A stretch of 64,000 bases of DNA, from positions 301,166-365,165 of the forward strand of contig NZ_VWVU01000004.1 in NCBI RefSeq assembly GCF_008638365.1, in the 5' to 3' direction. The position numbers and the translations under genes were made by a program. Below are positions 53,811-63,316 of this stretch, piece after piece. Every line of letters starts with the position of its first letter. Within the stretch, counting starts at the first letter, position 1. Source of the DNA: Nocardiopsis quinghaiensis. Lineage in GTDB: Bacteria > Actinomycetota > Actinomycetes > Streptosporangiales > Streptosporangiaceae. The notes under the pieces are model-generated. The model was not told where the DNA came from and searched no databases. It was given only the letters and a program-made list of their open reading frames with translations.

Positions 53811-56306
53811 TCAGGAGGTCTTCCCGGGAGATCCCCACCGCTCCTCGGACTCCTGCTCCAGCTCTGCCACGGCCGTCACCCGGTGCACCGCGAACCGGTG
53901 CACCGCCGCACGCGTGGCGTCGTAGGCGGTCAGGAAGCCGCCGTCCACGCCCGAGGGCTCCACGATCCGGCTCACCTGGCGCCCGTCGGTGTCGGTGTAG
54001 CCGATCCACACCCTCCGCCTCTCCCGGGCCGCCCGCGCGAGCACCTCCAGTACCACCACCGACCGTGAACCCGCCGGGCCGTCCTCGGGCAGCGAGACCG
54101 GCCTGCGCACCGCCATGGCCGCCTCGTCCCCGGCCCGCAGGGCGCGTACCGCCTCGTCCGCCAGCTCCCGGGGAGAGACCCCCTCGCCCGGTACGGGCGG
54201 CACGTTCGCCGAGTCGGCCCGTCGCACCTCGGGACGGCCCAGGCTCATCGACCCGTCCCCGCCCTCGGGCACCGGGTGGTACCCAAGCTGCCGCAGCCGC
54301 TCCACCAGCGCCGGCCGGGTCGAACGGCTCGCCACCACGGTCGGGGCGAGCCGCAGCAGCCCCAGGTCCGCGGCCCGGCGGTCGTTGACCAGCTCCTCCA
54401 GCAGCGCTGGCTCGTCGCACCGCAGGTAGCTCGACGCCGTACCCGCGCGCAGCCGCCCGTGCCGCCGTCCCACGTCCGAGACCAGGTACCGCAGCGCCTG
54501 GGGGAGCGGGGTGCGCGAGTGGCGTTCGAGCATGGCGGTGATGTCGTCGGTACCGCGTCCGACGTCCAGGGCCCGGCGCACCGACTCCTCGGTGAACCGG
54601 TACACGGTGGCCCCGCCGGTGGACTCCACGTCGGCGACCAGGGCCAGCTCCCGGGCCAGGTCGGGCACCAGCGGCCCCGGCGCGACCGCGGTCAGGTCGC
54701 CCTGGACCAGCACGTAGTCCAGCGGCTTGGGCAGCTCCTTGGCCAGGATCCGCGCGGCGGCGTCCTCGTCGCCCTCCAGCAGCGGCCGGACGTGGTCGGC
54801 CAGTGCTCCGAGCCCGGTCAGCCCGAGCGCCGCGGCCTCGGCCTCGGCGGTCCGCACCAGCTCGGCGTGGACCGGCGACTGGCGGCGCGGACGGCGCCAG
54901 GCCAGACGGGCGGACAGCGAGTCCGGCAGCGGCGTGAACCCGGGCTCCGCGGTGCCCAGCTCCCCGAGCAGGTCGCGGCGGGCCTGTGGAGCGGTGGGCC
55001 GCTCCAGGCCCGGACCGAGCAGGTTGCGCACCCGCCCGCCCGAGTCGCGCGAACCGGTCAGCGTCGCCACGCGGTCCGACTCCAGCCACGCCGACGCCAG
55101 GCGCAGCCACCGGCGCCCGGGCGGGCGCTCCCGCCACAGGTCGTACTCGCGGGTGGGCAGCCATTCGCCCTCGACCCGGTCGTCCACCGCGAGCAGCCCG
55201 GCGGCGTACGCGACCTCCACGAACAGGGCGGCGGTGGACTCGTCGGTGTCCATCACCCGGGTGGCGCGGCGAAGGTCGCGCACCCCCAGCCCGCCGTTGC
55301 GCAGCACCGCCGCAGGCTCCTGGGACCAGTGCTCCAGCAGCTCCTCCACCGCGCGCAGCACCGTGAACGCCTGCCCGGCGGCCGTCCGGGTGACGGCGTC
55401 GGCGGGGTTCTGCGTACCCGCGAACGGCGGCGGAGCGGTGGTGACCTCACGGAACAGCAGCCCCGAGCGCAGGTGGACCCCCACCTCGCGCGGCAGGGTG
55501 AGGGTGTCCTCCCCGCTCGGCAGCAGCAGGGCGCGGGCGATGAGCGCGTCGACCGGTGAGGAGGCGGTGGCCAGGGTGACCTCGCGGCGGGCGCCGGAGA
55601 CGGTTCCGTGGGGCGGCCCCCAGGCCATGCTGTCCAGCAGCCTGCGGGCCTGGGGTCCGTCGCTCACCTGGCCGACCAGCGCGGCCACCCGGCCGGGATC
55701 GGCCAGGAGCGTGGCGACCGCCTCCACGGGCGTGCTCGCGGTGCTGTCGGGCGCGAGGTCGTCGGCCAGCCTCCTGGCGGCGCCGGGCGGCAGCGCGGCC
55801 AGCAGCACGCGCGCGGGCGGGCCGAGCCGGGCGGGGTGGGGGAGCAGATCGCGCAGTACCTGCACGGGGCGCAGCCGCCCCCGGTCGGGCCAGATCAGCG
55901 CCAGCCCCATCAGGGTGTCCAGGGCACGGGTGAGCGGGTCCTCCGCCGGGTCGGGCGCGGGCGCCAGCCCGAGCGCTCCGGCCAGGTCGACGGTGGGCAC
56001 CCCCACCGGTTCGGACAGCCGGTCGTCGCCGAGCGCGACCACCGACTCCAGCACCTGGAGGGTGAACCGGTCCAGGCGCTCCAGGATCCTCAGGACGGTG
56101 TTGCGGGCGGTCGCGCGGGAGGCGAGCGCGCCGAGGTCGGCCGGGACCGGCCGGGCCAGGTCGGGACGGGCGCGCAGCAGGTCGGCGAGTGCGGAGTCCG
56201 ATCGGCCGCGCAGCCATGAGGTGAACGTGGGAAGGCGGCCCGACGCGGGGGGTTCGCTGCTCCCCGTGCCTGGTTCGTGCTCGTCGGACTGTGCGTTGTC
56301 GGTCAT
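53811..56306 (-). CDS. Helicase-associated protein with Helicase_C_3 and C-terminal WYL-like domain
   Basis: 831 residues from ATG 56306. The N-terminal half is helical (FTSWLRGRSDSALADLLRARPDL). Around 500-700 a segment, YVLVQGDLTAVAPGPL to LPQALRYLVSDVGRRHGRLR, parallels the XPB N-terminal SLLVDITETMDRYGRLR domain. The C-terminus, VVLEVLARAARERRRVWIGYTDTDGRQVSRIVEPSGV, is WYL-like. No ATPase motifs are present, so it is not itself a helicase. Its conserved placement near XPB suggests a repair or regulatory partner (inference). Confidence 0.82.
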   Translation of the reverse strand: MTDNAQSDEHEPGTGSSEPPASGRLPTFTSWLRGRSDSALADLLRARPDLARPVPADLGALASRATARNTVLRILERLDRFTLQVLESVVALGDDRLSEPVGVPTVDLAGALGLAPAPDPAEDPLTRALDTLMGLALIWPDRGRLRPVQVLRDLLPHPARLGPPARVLLAALPPGAARRLADDLAPDSTASTPVEAVATLLADPGRVAALVGQVSDGPQARRLLDSMAWGPPHGTVSGARREVTLATASSPVDALIARALLLPSGEDTLTLPREVGVHLRSGLLFREVTTAPPPFAGTQNPADAVTRTAAGQAFTVLRAVEELLEHWSQEPAAVLRNGGLGVRDLRRATRVMDTDESTAALFVEVAYAAGLLAVDDRVEGEWLPTREYDLWRERPPGRRWLRLASAWLESDRVATLTGSRDSGGRVRNLLGPGLERPTAPQARRDLLGELGTAEPGFTPLPDSLSARLAWRRPRRQSPVHAELVRTAEAEAAALGLTGLGALADHVRPLLEGDEDAAARILAKELPKPLDYVLVQGDLTAVAPGPLVPDLARELALVADVESTGGATVYRFTEESVRRALDVGRGTDDITAMLERHSRTPLPQALRYLVSDVGRRHGRLRAGTASSYLRCDEPALLEELVNDRRAADLGLLRLAPTVVASRSTRPALVERLRQLGYHPVPEGGDGSMSLGRPEVRRADSANVPPVPGEGVSPRELADEAVRALRAGDEAAMAVRRPVSLPEDGPAGSRSVVVLEVLARAARERRRVWIGYTDTDGRQVSRIVEPSGVDGGFLTAYDATRAAVHRFAVHRVTAVAELEQESEERWGSPGKTS

Positions 56307-56469
56307 CACGTCAACGCTAAGCGATTCCCGCCCCGGGGTTCGCGCGAGCCCGCTCCACTCCTGCGGGCACGCCCGCCGCACGGTCGCAGACCGTATCCGA
56401 AGGCAGTTCTATGACCGGAATTCTCAAGAGGGGCTTAAAAGCCAGGTCATGGTAGGCCAATATGGGAGT

Positions 56470-57255
56470 ATGACCCAGCGCTCGGAACAATTGGTACTCG
56501 ATTATCTGTCCGAGGTCGGCCTGGTTCTGTACGGTCACATGACCGCGAAGGAACGTACCGCCTACCTCACGAGTGTGCGCTCGCGTATCAACGCGCGCCG
56601 TGCCGCCGCGGGAAGGGACGACGCGGACACCGTTCGGGGGATCCTCCGGGGCTTCGGATCCCCCCGCGACCTGGTGGAGCGGGAGGTCGCCGGCCGCGAC
56701 CTCGACATCGAGGACGACGAACTGATCCCGCCCCGGCCCGTTCACGCCCACCGGCCGCCACCGCCCTGGCGGGGCGGGCCCAGCCGCGGTCTGCTGTCCC
56801 TGTTGGAGGGCCCCGGCCAGGCGTACGTGCACATCAGGGGCCGCCGCGCGGACCGGGCCGCCCGCGGCGACCGGGGGCCGGGGCCCCTGCACGGCCTGGC
56901 GTCGGTGGCGCGCCACACCCCGGGCGAGGCCGTCGCCCTGCTCCTGCTGCTCGCGGCGGTGCCCTGGTGGTGGAACCTGTCGTTCCTGTGGGTCCTCGGC
57001 GCGGCCCTGATCCTCCTCAGCCAGGTGTGGGCGGCCAGGGACAAGTGGATCGGCGTGGGCCTGCCCCTGCTGTCCTGCGCGGTCGGCATGGCCCTGTGGG
57101 CCGGAGACGCCAGGTTCGTCGACCAGTACGTCCAGGAGTCCCTGGCCGCCACCGGCGTCGTCGGGCTCGGACTGGCCTCCCTGGTGTGCGCGGTCTACCT
57201 CTACCCGAGGGCCCTGCGCTCGGCACGGGCCGCTGAGGGCGCCGAGGAGCGCTGA
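56470..57255 (+). CDS. HAAS-domain-like membrane protein
   Basis: 261 residues from ATG 56470; an alternative ATG at 56449 adds seven residues. The N-terminal 70 residues (LVLDYLSEVGLVLYGHMTAKERTAYLTSVRSRINARR, then FGSPRDLVEREVAG) resemble HAAS/DUF1700 signalling domains that couple to PadR-like or sigma regulators. A Pro/Arg-rich linker and four hydrophobic segments follow. It should be an integral membrane protein with a cytoplasmic sensor. No PadR gene is adjacent. Divergent from the Helicase_C_3/WYL gene. Confidence 0.75.
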   Translation: MTQRSEQLVLDYLSEVGLVLYGHMTAKERTAYLTSVRSRINARRAAAGRDDADTVRGILRGFGSPRDLVEREVAGRDLDIEDDELIPPRPVHAHRPPPPWRGGPSRGLLSLLEGPGQAYVHIRGRRADRAARGDRGPGPLHGLASVARHTPGEAVALLLLLAAVPWWWNLSFLWVLGAALILLSQVWAARDKWIGVGLPLLSCAVGMALWAGDARFVDQYVQESLAATGVVGLGLASLVCAVYLYPRALRSARAAEGAEER

Positions 57256-57635
57256 CCACGGACGGAGGCACGGGTCACTGCTTGGCAAACGCTGGGAATA
57301 ACCTTTTCCGGTCGGCCCGTCACCGTGCGTCCGAACACGCGGATTCGGGTAGTCATGTCGGTACACCGCCTCATTCGGTTGACGGCGGTCGCGTCAGTAC
57401 CGGTGGCCCGGCCTCCAGCCCGGCCACCACTCCCGTCGAGGCGGTCCATGTCTCCGCCGAGTCCCGTCCCACACTCCGCGCCCAGCGGTGAGGGGCCGCC
57501 ACCGACGCCGCGAGGCCCGGGTGATCCGTATCCGGGCCTCGTTCCATGTCCGGCCCGGCCGCGGGGAGCCCGACACGGAGAGGCGGCCATGCCCTCGCGC
57601 CCGTGAGCCCCGGGGCATTACCTTTGGAGGCACCC
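57256..57635. other. 380-bp gap with one hairpin
   Basis: A perfect 10-bp hairpin (57511-57520 with 57532-57541) is the only clear structure. Frames across the gap give Pro/Arg-rich low-complexity sequence without ribosome-binding sites. The AT-richer stretch near 57280-57310 may hold a promoter for the cold-shock transcript, giving it a long leader. Confidence 0.45.
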
Positions 57636-57722
57636 ATGGAAACCAGGGGCGCTCCGGGAACGGGCGGACGGCGCGGACCCCCGCGTCCTCCCTGCTCCGG
57701 GCGCACGTCACTGAAAGCATGA
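57636..57722 (+). CDS. 28-residue upstream ORF before the cold-shock gene
   Basis: ATG 57636 has one of the best ribosome-binding sites in the window (TTTGGAGGCACCC). The peptide METRGAPGTGGRRGPPRPPC... is basic and Pro-rich and ends TGA at 57720-57722. The stop overlaps the GAGG that serves the cold-shock GTG nine nt downstream, a layout typical of translational coupling or leader-peptide control. Not an independent protein in all likelihood. Confidence 0.5.
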   Translation: METRGAPGTGGRRGPPRPPCSGRTSLKA

Positions 57723-57731
57723 GGTCATCAG

Positions 57732-58115
57732 GTGCCCACCGGCAAGGTCAAGTGGTACGACGGCGACAAGGGCTTCGGCTTCCTCACCCGGGACGACGGC
57801 GGTGAGGTGTTCGTGCACTCCTCCTCGCTCCCCGAGGGCACCGTGCCGCTGCGCCCCGGCCAGAGGGTCGAGTTCGGCGTGGCCGAGGGGCGCAGGGGCG
57901 CGCAGGCGCTCCAGGTCAAGCTCCTGGACACCCAGCACTCGGTCGTCAGGGCACGGCGCAAGAAACCCGACGAGATGGTGGTCATCACGGAGGACCTCAT
58001 CAAGCTGTTGGAGGACCTGTCCAACGGCTACCGCAGGGGCCGCCACCCCGAGCGCAGGGAGGCCGCCAAGATCGCCTCCGTGCTGCGGGTGGTCGCCGAC
58101 GACCTGGAGGCCTGA
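57732..58115 (+). CDS. Cold-shock-domain protein with C-terminal extension
   Basis: 127 residues from GTG 57732. The cold-shock domain (1-65) contains both RNA-binding motifs, KGFGFLTRDD and VFVHSSSL, starting GKVKWYDGDK. A charged 60-residue helical tail (RKKPDEMVVITEDLIKLLEDL, NGYRRGRHPERREAAKIASVLRVVADDLEA) distinguishes it from the 67-residue CspA type. It binds single-stranded RNA or DNA as a chaperone. It is preceded by a short ORF and followed by the DUF3027 gene, a neighbourhood common in actinobacteria. Confidence 0.93.
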   Translation: MPTGKVKWYDGDKGFGFLTRDDGGEVFVHSSSLPEGTVPLRPGQRVEFGVAEGRRGAQALQVKLLDTQHSVVRARRKKPDEMVVITEDLIKLLEDLSNGYRRGRHPERREAAKIASVLRVVADDLEA

Positions 58116-58251
58116 GCGGCCGCCGACCCCCTGGGCGCGGTGGCCCGGGTCACATGCGACCGGCGCACGACCGTATCAAGAGGGTGTATCGGTCGAACCT
58201 TGACCCGCGTTATGGTCAAATCGGTGCCCGCGATCAGTGAGAATGGGAAAC

Positions 58252-59058
58252 GTGAGCCCTTCTCGACGTTCTCCTGTACCGGACAAGGCATGTATCGAGG
58301 CGGTGGATCTGGCCCGCTCTGTGGCCGCCGAGGCCGGACGGCCCGAATGGGTGGGTGAGCACCTCGCCCCCCAGATCGAGGACACACGCCTGATCACCCA
58401 CTACTTCACCTGCCTGGACCCCGCCTACCCGGGGTGGAACTACGCCGTTACCGTGGTCCGCGCCTCGCGCGCCAAGAAGGTCACGGTCAACGAGGTCGTT
58501 CTGCTGCCCGGCGAGGGCGCCATGGTCGCGCCCGAATGGGTTCCATGGAAGGAACGGCTGCGCCCCGGCGATGTCGGTGTGGGCGACCTGCTGCCCACCG
58601 AGGAGGACGACGACCGCCTCGTCCCCGGCTACGCCCAGGTGCCCGACAACGACCTGGACGAGGAGGGCGTGGACCGGCAGATGGTGTGGGAGCTGGGCCT
58701 GGGCCGACGCCAGGTGCTCTCCGAGACCGGCCGCGAGCAGGCCGCCGAGCGCTGGTACAACGGCGAGGCCGGACCGCGCAGCCCGATCGCCGCGGCCGCG
58801 CCCGCCCACTGCCTGACATGCGGCTTCATGACGCCCCTCGCCGGTGAACTACGCCAGATGTTCGGCGTGTGCACCAACGAGTACGCCCCCGACGACGGCA
58901 AGGTGGTCTCGATGGACCACGGCTGCGGTGCCCACTCCGAGGTGCGTCGGCCGGAGGCGCGAGGTGAGCCGGTCGGACCGGTCGTGGACGAGATGGGCTA
59001 CGACCACATCGTCTTCGACGACACCGCCGAACTGGAGCTGGTCTCCTCCGACTCCTGA
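58252..59058 (+). CDS. DUF3027 domain-containing protein
   Basis: 268 residues from GTG 58252; ATG 58243 is an alternative. The DUF3027 core is VGEHLAPQIEDTRLITHYFTCLDPAYPGWNYAVTVVRASRAKKVTVNEVVLLPGEGAMVAPEWVPW with RLRPGDVGVGDLLP. The C-terminal part carries a Cys4-type site (HCLTCGFM...GVCTNEY...DHGCGAHSE), probably zinc. Function unknown; conserved across actinobacteria beside a cold-shock gene. Confidence 0.92.
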   Translation: MSPSRRSPVPDKACIEAVDLARSVAAEAGRPEWVGEHLAPQIEDTRLITHYFTCLDPAYPGWNYAVTVVRASRAKKVTVNEVVLLPGEGAMVAPEWVPWKERLRPGDVGVGDLLPTEEDDDRLVPGYAQVPDNDLDEEGVDRQMVWELGLGRRQVLSETGREQAAERWYNGEAGPRSPIAAAAPAHCLTCGFMTPLAGELRQMFGVCTNEYAPDDGKVVSMDHGCGAHSEVRRPEARGEPVGPVVDEMGYDHIVFDDTAELELVSSDS

Positions 59059-59199
59059 GCACGCCGCGCCGGTGAGCCGCCGCGCCGTACGACCGGACCC
59101 CGGCCCTCCACCACGGTGGGCTAGGGTCGGTTCACCGCATCCGCTTCCACCCCGGGTGCACCGTGCCGGGCCGCGCCCGCAGCGCAGGAGGAAACCGCT

Positions 59200-62100
59200 A
59201 TGGCCGATCCGTTGACCGCTTCGGTGGCCGATCCCTACAACACCGCAGAGCTGCGCCGACGCGTACTCGCGGCGTGGGCCGACGCGCCCGCCCGGTTCCG
59301 CGAGGACGCCAACGCGGAGGAGGACTTCGCGCTCGGCGGCTACCGCGACCGGGTCGTGGTCGAGCTGGCCCAGAACGCCGCCGACGCCGCCCGCCGCGCC
59401 GGCGTGCCCGGACGGATGCGCCTGGCGCTGGCCGGCCACCGGCTGACCGCCGCGAACACCGGTGCCCCGCTGACCCCCGAGGGCGTGGAGTCGCTGGCCA
59501 CGCTGCGGGCCTCCACCAAGCGCGACGAGCACGGCTCCACCGGGCGCTTCGGGGTGGGCTTCTCCGCGGTCGCGGCGCTCAGCGACGACGTCACCGTCGA
59601 CTCCGGCGGCGCGGCCGTCCGCTTCAGCGCCGAGGCCGCCCGCGCCTCCGTCACCGACCTGCTCTCCGAGGAGGGCACCCACGGTGGCCTCGCCGAGGAG
59701 GTGGAGCGCCGCTCCGGGCACGTTCCCATGCTGCGCCTGCCCTTCCCCGCCCAGAGCACCATCGGCGGGACCTCCGCCGGGAGCGCCGCGGTCGGGGGCT
59801 ACGACACCGTCGTCACCCTGCTGCTGCGCGACGACTCCGTCCGCGACCGGGTGCGCGAACTCCTGGACCGCACCGGGGAGGCGCTCCTGCTGGCCCTGCC
59901 CGGCCTCTCCGAGGTCCGCGTGGACGTGGAGGGCGCCGAGCGCGTCCTCACCCGGGAGGAGACCACCGGGACTGCCGACCTGATCACCAGCCACCGGGAC
60001 GCCGAAGGTACCCGCACCACCCTGTGGCGCGTCCTGAGCAGGTCCGGCGCCTTCGACCCCGACCTGCTCGCCGACCGCCCCACCGAGGAGCGCGGCCGCA
60101 CCGCGTGGTCACTGACCTGGGCGGTCCCGGTGAACGAGGAGGGCACGGTCGCCACCCTGCCCGCCGACGTGGACGCCGTGGTCCACGCGCCCACGCCCAC
60201 CGACACCGAACTCGACCTTCCCGCCGTCCTCATCGGCACCTTCCCGCTCGGCAGCGACCGGCGCGCGGTCCAGTCCGGGCCCGCCACCGACCTGCTGCTC
60301 GGGGAGGCCGCCGACGCCTACTGCGCCATGCTGCGCCGCTTCGACGCCCGTGCCGCCCTGGAGCTGGTACCCGGTACCCGGGTGGGCGGCGGCGCCGTCG
60401 ACGCCGCCTTCCGCGCCCGCGTCGCCGAACCCCTGCGGGACACCCCGTTCCTGACCACCGCCGCCGGTGCGCCGGTCGCCGCGCGCGAGGCCGTGCTGCT
60501 CGACACCGGCGGGTCCGACGGTGCGGACGTCCTCGCCACGGCCCTGTCCGAGCTCGTCCCCCAGCTGCTGCCCGGCACGTGGAACCCCCGCCATCCGGCG
60601 CTGGCCGCCCTGCGCGTCCACCGCGTCGGACTGGCCGACGTCGCCGACCTGCTGGCCGACACCGACCGGCCGCCGCGCTGGTGGGCCACCCTCTACACCG
60701 CCCTCGCCAGCGCCGGGAGCGGCGGCGCCGACATCGAGGAGCTCGGCGCCCTGCCGGTCCCGCTCGCGGACGGGCGGCTCGTGCGCGGGCCCCGGTCCCT
60801 GCTGACGCCGGGCGAGGACTGGGACGCGGTCAGCGACGCCCACGGCAACCGGGTCTCCCCGGACGCCCTGGCCACCCTGGGCGTGCGCGTGGTCCACCCC
60901 GAAGCGGTCCACCCGCTTCTGAACCGCCTGGGCGCGGTGGAGGCCGGCGCCGCCACCGTCCTGTCCGACCCGCGCACCGAGGCCGCCGTCCGCGACTCCC
61001 TGGACGCCGTCGACCCCGAGCCCGTGGCCGAGGCCGTCCTGGACCTCGTCGCCGCCTCGGGGACCACCGTCGCCGACGCGCCCTGGCTGTCCGAGCTGGC
61101 CCTGCGCGACGACGAGGACGGCTACTCGGTCGCCGCCGAACTCCTCGTCCCCGGCGCGCCCCTGGCCGACCTGCTCATGGACGACGCACCCTTCGGCACC
61201 GTGCACTCCGACCTCGTGGAGCGGCACGGGATCGACGCGCTGCGCGCGGTCGGAGCCCTGTGGGAGCTGACCGCGGTCCGCGCGGAGGAGGCCGCGCTGG
61301 GGGAGGACCTGGTCTCGGTCTTCGACGGCGCCGCCGGGGAGGACGGCCCGGACGGTCTGGAGGACTGGGCCGACGAGGTCCTCGAACGCGTCGGCGACCC
61401 CGAGCTGCCGCCGGTCGTGCCCGAGCTGGTGTGCGTGGCCGACCTCGACTGCATCGCCGACGACCAGTGGCCCCGGGCCCTGGCCATGCTCGCGGAGGGG
61501 CCGCTGCGCGACGCGGTCACCGCTCCCACCCGGGTGCTGCTGCCCGACGGCCGTGTGGTGGACGTGCCCTCCTACACCGCCTGGTGGCTGCGCGGCCGCG
61601 CCCTGCTGGACGGCAGCGCGCCGGTCGAGCTGCGCACCGCCGACGCCGAACCCGCGCTGACCGGCCTGTACGACGAGGTGTCCGCCGACGTCGACCCGGA
61701 GTTCGCCCGCGCCCTGGGCGTGCGCACCACCCTGGCCGACCTGCTGACCGACCCCGACGGACCGGACGACCTGCTCGCCCGCCTGGCCGACCCGGCCCGG
61801 CACGTGGACCGCACGGCGCTGCGCCGGGTGTGGGCCGCCCTCGCCGGGGTGGACTCCGACCTGGTCACCCCGCCGACCATGGTGCGCGCGGTGCGGGGCG
61901 GCGCGATCGTGGTGGCCGACGTCGAGTACGCCGTCGTGGTGGACTCCCCGGACCTGCTGCCGCTGCTGGGGGACCGCGCCCTGGTACTGGCGCCGGCGGA
62001 GGCCGCCGAGGCCCTGGCGGACGTGCTCGACCTGGACCTGGCGAGCGAGGTCGTGACCGGCAAGGTCGGTTCGGCCGGGCAGATCCGCTCGGTACCGGAC

Positions 62101-62355
62101 GAGGCCGACCTCTTCCTCGACCCCGACGGTGAGCCCGACCGCACCTACCTGCACCACCCGACGCTCACCGTGGACGGTGTCGAACTGGAGTGGTACGTCG
62201 GCGACGGCTCGGTACACGCCTCCACCACCGGCGGGCTGGCCCGGGCCCTGTGCTGGCGCGCCGGCCAGTGGTCGCGGCGGCACCTGCTCGCGGCCGCGCT
62301 GCGCGACCCCTCCGCGGCGGCCCTTCTCCTGGCCGAGTCCGACCTGGGCGACTGA
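59200..62355 (+). CDS. Large sacsin-like GHKL ATPase (Hsp90-type ATP-binding domain)
   Basis: 1051 residues from ATG 59200 (AGGAGGAAACC site). The N-terminal ~200 residues form a GHKL ATP-binding domain: VVVELAQNAADAARRAGVPG (N-box), LTAANTGAPLTPEGVESLATLRAS (G1-like) and GSTGRFGVGFSAVAALSD (ATP lid). The remaining 850 residues are acidic and helix-rich without recognised motifs. Similar proteins are annotated as sacsin N-terminal-domain chaperone-like. It is a genuinely long single frame with no break. Its gene follows DUF3027, so co-conservation suggests a shared process. Confidence 0.85.
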   Translation: MADPLTASVADPYNTAELRRRVLAAWADAPARFREDANAEEDFALGGYRDRVVVELAQNAADAARRAGVPGRMRLALAGHRLTAANTGAPLTPEGVESLATLRASTKRDEHGSTGRFGVGFSAVAALSDDVTVDSGGAAVRFSAEAARASVTDLLSEEGTHGGLAEEVERRSGHVPMLRLPFPAQSTIGGTSAGSAAVGGYDTVVTLLLRDDSVRDRVRELLDRTGEALLLALPGLSEVRVDVEGAERVLTREETTGTADLITSHRDAEGTRTTLWRVLSRSGAFDPDLLADRPTEERGRTAWSLTWAVPVNEEGTVATLPADVDAVVHAPTPTDTELDLPAVLIGTFPLGSDRRAVQSGPATDLLLGEAADAYCAMLRRFDARAALELVPGTRVGGGAVDAAFRARVAEPLRDTPFLTTAAGAPVAAREAVLLDTGGSDGADVLATALSELVPQLLPGTWNPRHPALAALRVHRVGLADVADLLADTDRPPRWWATLYTALASAGSGGADIEELGALPVPLADGRLVRGPRSLLTPGEDWDAVSDAHGNRVSPDALATLGVRVVHPEAVHPLLNRLGAVEAGAATVLSDPRTEAAVRDSLDAVDPEPVAEAVLDLVAASGTTVADAPWLSELALRDDEDGYSVAAELLVPGAPLADLLMDDAPFGTVHSDLVERHGIDALRAVGALWELTAVRAEEAALGEDLVSVFDGAAGEDGPDGLEDWADEVLERVGDPELPPVVPELVCVADLDCIADDQWPRALAMLAEGPLRDAVTAPTRVLLPDGRVVDVPSYTAWWLRGRALLDGSAPVELRTADAEPALTGLYDEVSADVDPEFARALGVRTTLADLLTDPDGPDDLLARLADPARHVDRTALRRVWAALAGVDSDLVTPPTMVRAVRGGAIVVADVEYAVVVDSPDLLPLLGDRALVLAPAEAAEALADVLDLDLASEVVTGKVGSAGQIRSVPDEADLFLDPDGEPDRTYLHHPTLTVDGVELEWYVGDGSVHASTTGGLARALCWRAGQWSRRHLLAAALRDPSAAALLLAESDLGD

Positions 62356-62370
62356 GGGGCGCTCCGGCGG

Positions 62371-63231
62371 TCACGCCAGGACGGCGGCCAGCCGCTCGCC
62401 CAACCCCTCCTCGGGCTCGTCCCAGGCGGTGACCTCCGGTTCGTCGCCGACCGACAGCGTTCCCGGGAGGGTGACGGCGAACTTGGCGCCGAAGGACACC
62501 CCGCCCGCGTCGGCGCGGCGGTAGGCCGCCAGCGTGCGCAGGGGTTCGGGCCCGCTCCTGACCCCCCGGTCCTGGTCCACCGTGGTGACCGCGCAGCGGA
62601 CGCACACCTTGGCGTAGCCCAGTTCCGCGGTACCCAGGCGCACGGCGCGGACACGGTCCTCGGTGTGCGGCTCGGGCCAGCCCGACACCACGATGTTGGG
62701 CCGGAAGCGGTCGAGCGGCACGGGTTCGGCGCCGCGCGCGAGGATGCGTTCGTTGAGCAGGTCCAGTGAGGACAGGGACACCATCAGCACGGCCGTGCTG
62801 TCGGCGAACGCGCTGGTGCCCGGGGTCATCCCGCCCACCCGGCGGTCGTGGTCCGGGGGCACCCGTACCAGGCGGCTCGGCGCGCCGAGCGCCTCCGACA
62901 GCCATCCGGCGGCCTCGGCGCCCTGGTCCACGCCCGTGAACCGCTGCTTGTGCACCGTCACGTCCAGGCGCGGCCCCTCCGGAACGGCCGTGACCTCGAC
63001 GGGGCCGAGCCCGTCCAGGTCCAGGCGCAGGCGCGCGCCGTCGGCGCCGACACCGGCGCGGACGAGCGCCATGCGGGGATCGTTGCGCTGGCTGCGGAAG
63101 TTCCCGTCGGCGTCGACCACCATGAACGTGCGGTCGTGCGCGATACCGGCGGGCGTCATCTCGGCGGTGCGCACGGAGGTGCCCGCACACCCCTTGACCG
63201 GGTAGTGGACGAGTTCGGCGATTCGGACCAT
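62371..63231 (-). CDS. MOSC domain-containing protein
   Basis: 286 residues. The MOSC_N beta barrel (VRIAELVHYPVKGCAGTSV, AHDRTFMVVDADGNFRSQR) is followed by the MOSC domain with DRFRPNIVVSG, and GYAKVCVRCAVTTVDQ containing the catalytic-type Cys that carries molybdenum-bound sulfur. Family members (YcbX, mARC-like) reduce N-hydroxylated compounds or transfer sulfur with molybdenum cofactor. It converges with the sacsin-like gene. Confidence 0.92.
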   Translation of the reverse strand: MVRIAELVHYPVKGCAGTSVRTAEMTPAGIAHDRTFMVVDADGNFRSQRNDPRMALVRAGVGADGARLRLDLDGLGPVEVTAVPEGPRLDVTVHKQRFTGVDQGAEAAGWLSEALGAPSRLVRVPPDHDRRVGGMTPGTSAFADSTAVLMVSLSSLDLLNERILARGAEPVPLDRFRPNIVVSGWPEPHTEDRVRAVRLGTAELGYAKVCVRCAVTTVDQDRGVRSGPEPLRTLAAYRRADAGGVSFGAKFAVTLPGTLSVGDEPEVTAWDEPEEGLGERLAAVLA

Positions 63232-63316
63232 GGGCAGACGCTATCGCCACCGGCGGGAGCCGCTGTACGCGGCGGGGTAGCCTCGGCATCCCCGCAACCG
63301 ACAGGGATCCCCCCCC

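Noticed and set aside
57355..57606. 83-codon ORF between the HAAS-like and cold-shock genes
   Set aside because: Pro/Arg-rich after the first 15 residues, no ribosome-binding site, and it crosses a hairpin.
59163..62132. 989-codon plus-strand frame overlapping the sacsin-like gene
   Set aside because: Arg/Pro/Gly repeats with no motif; the other frame has the ribosome-binding site and the GHKL motifs.
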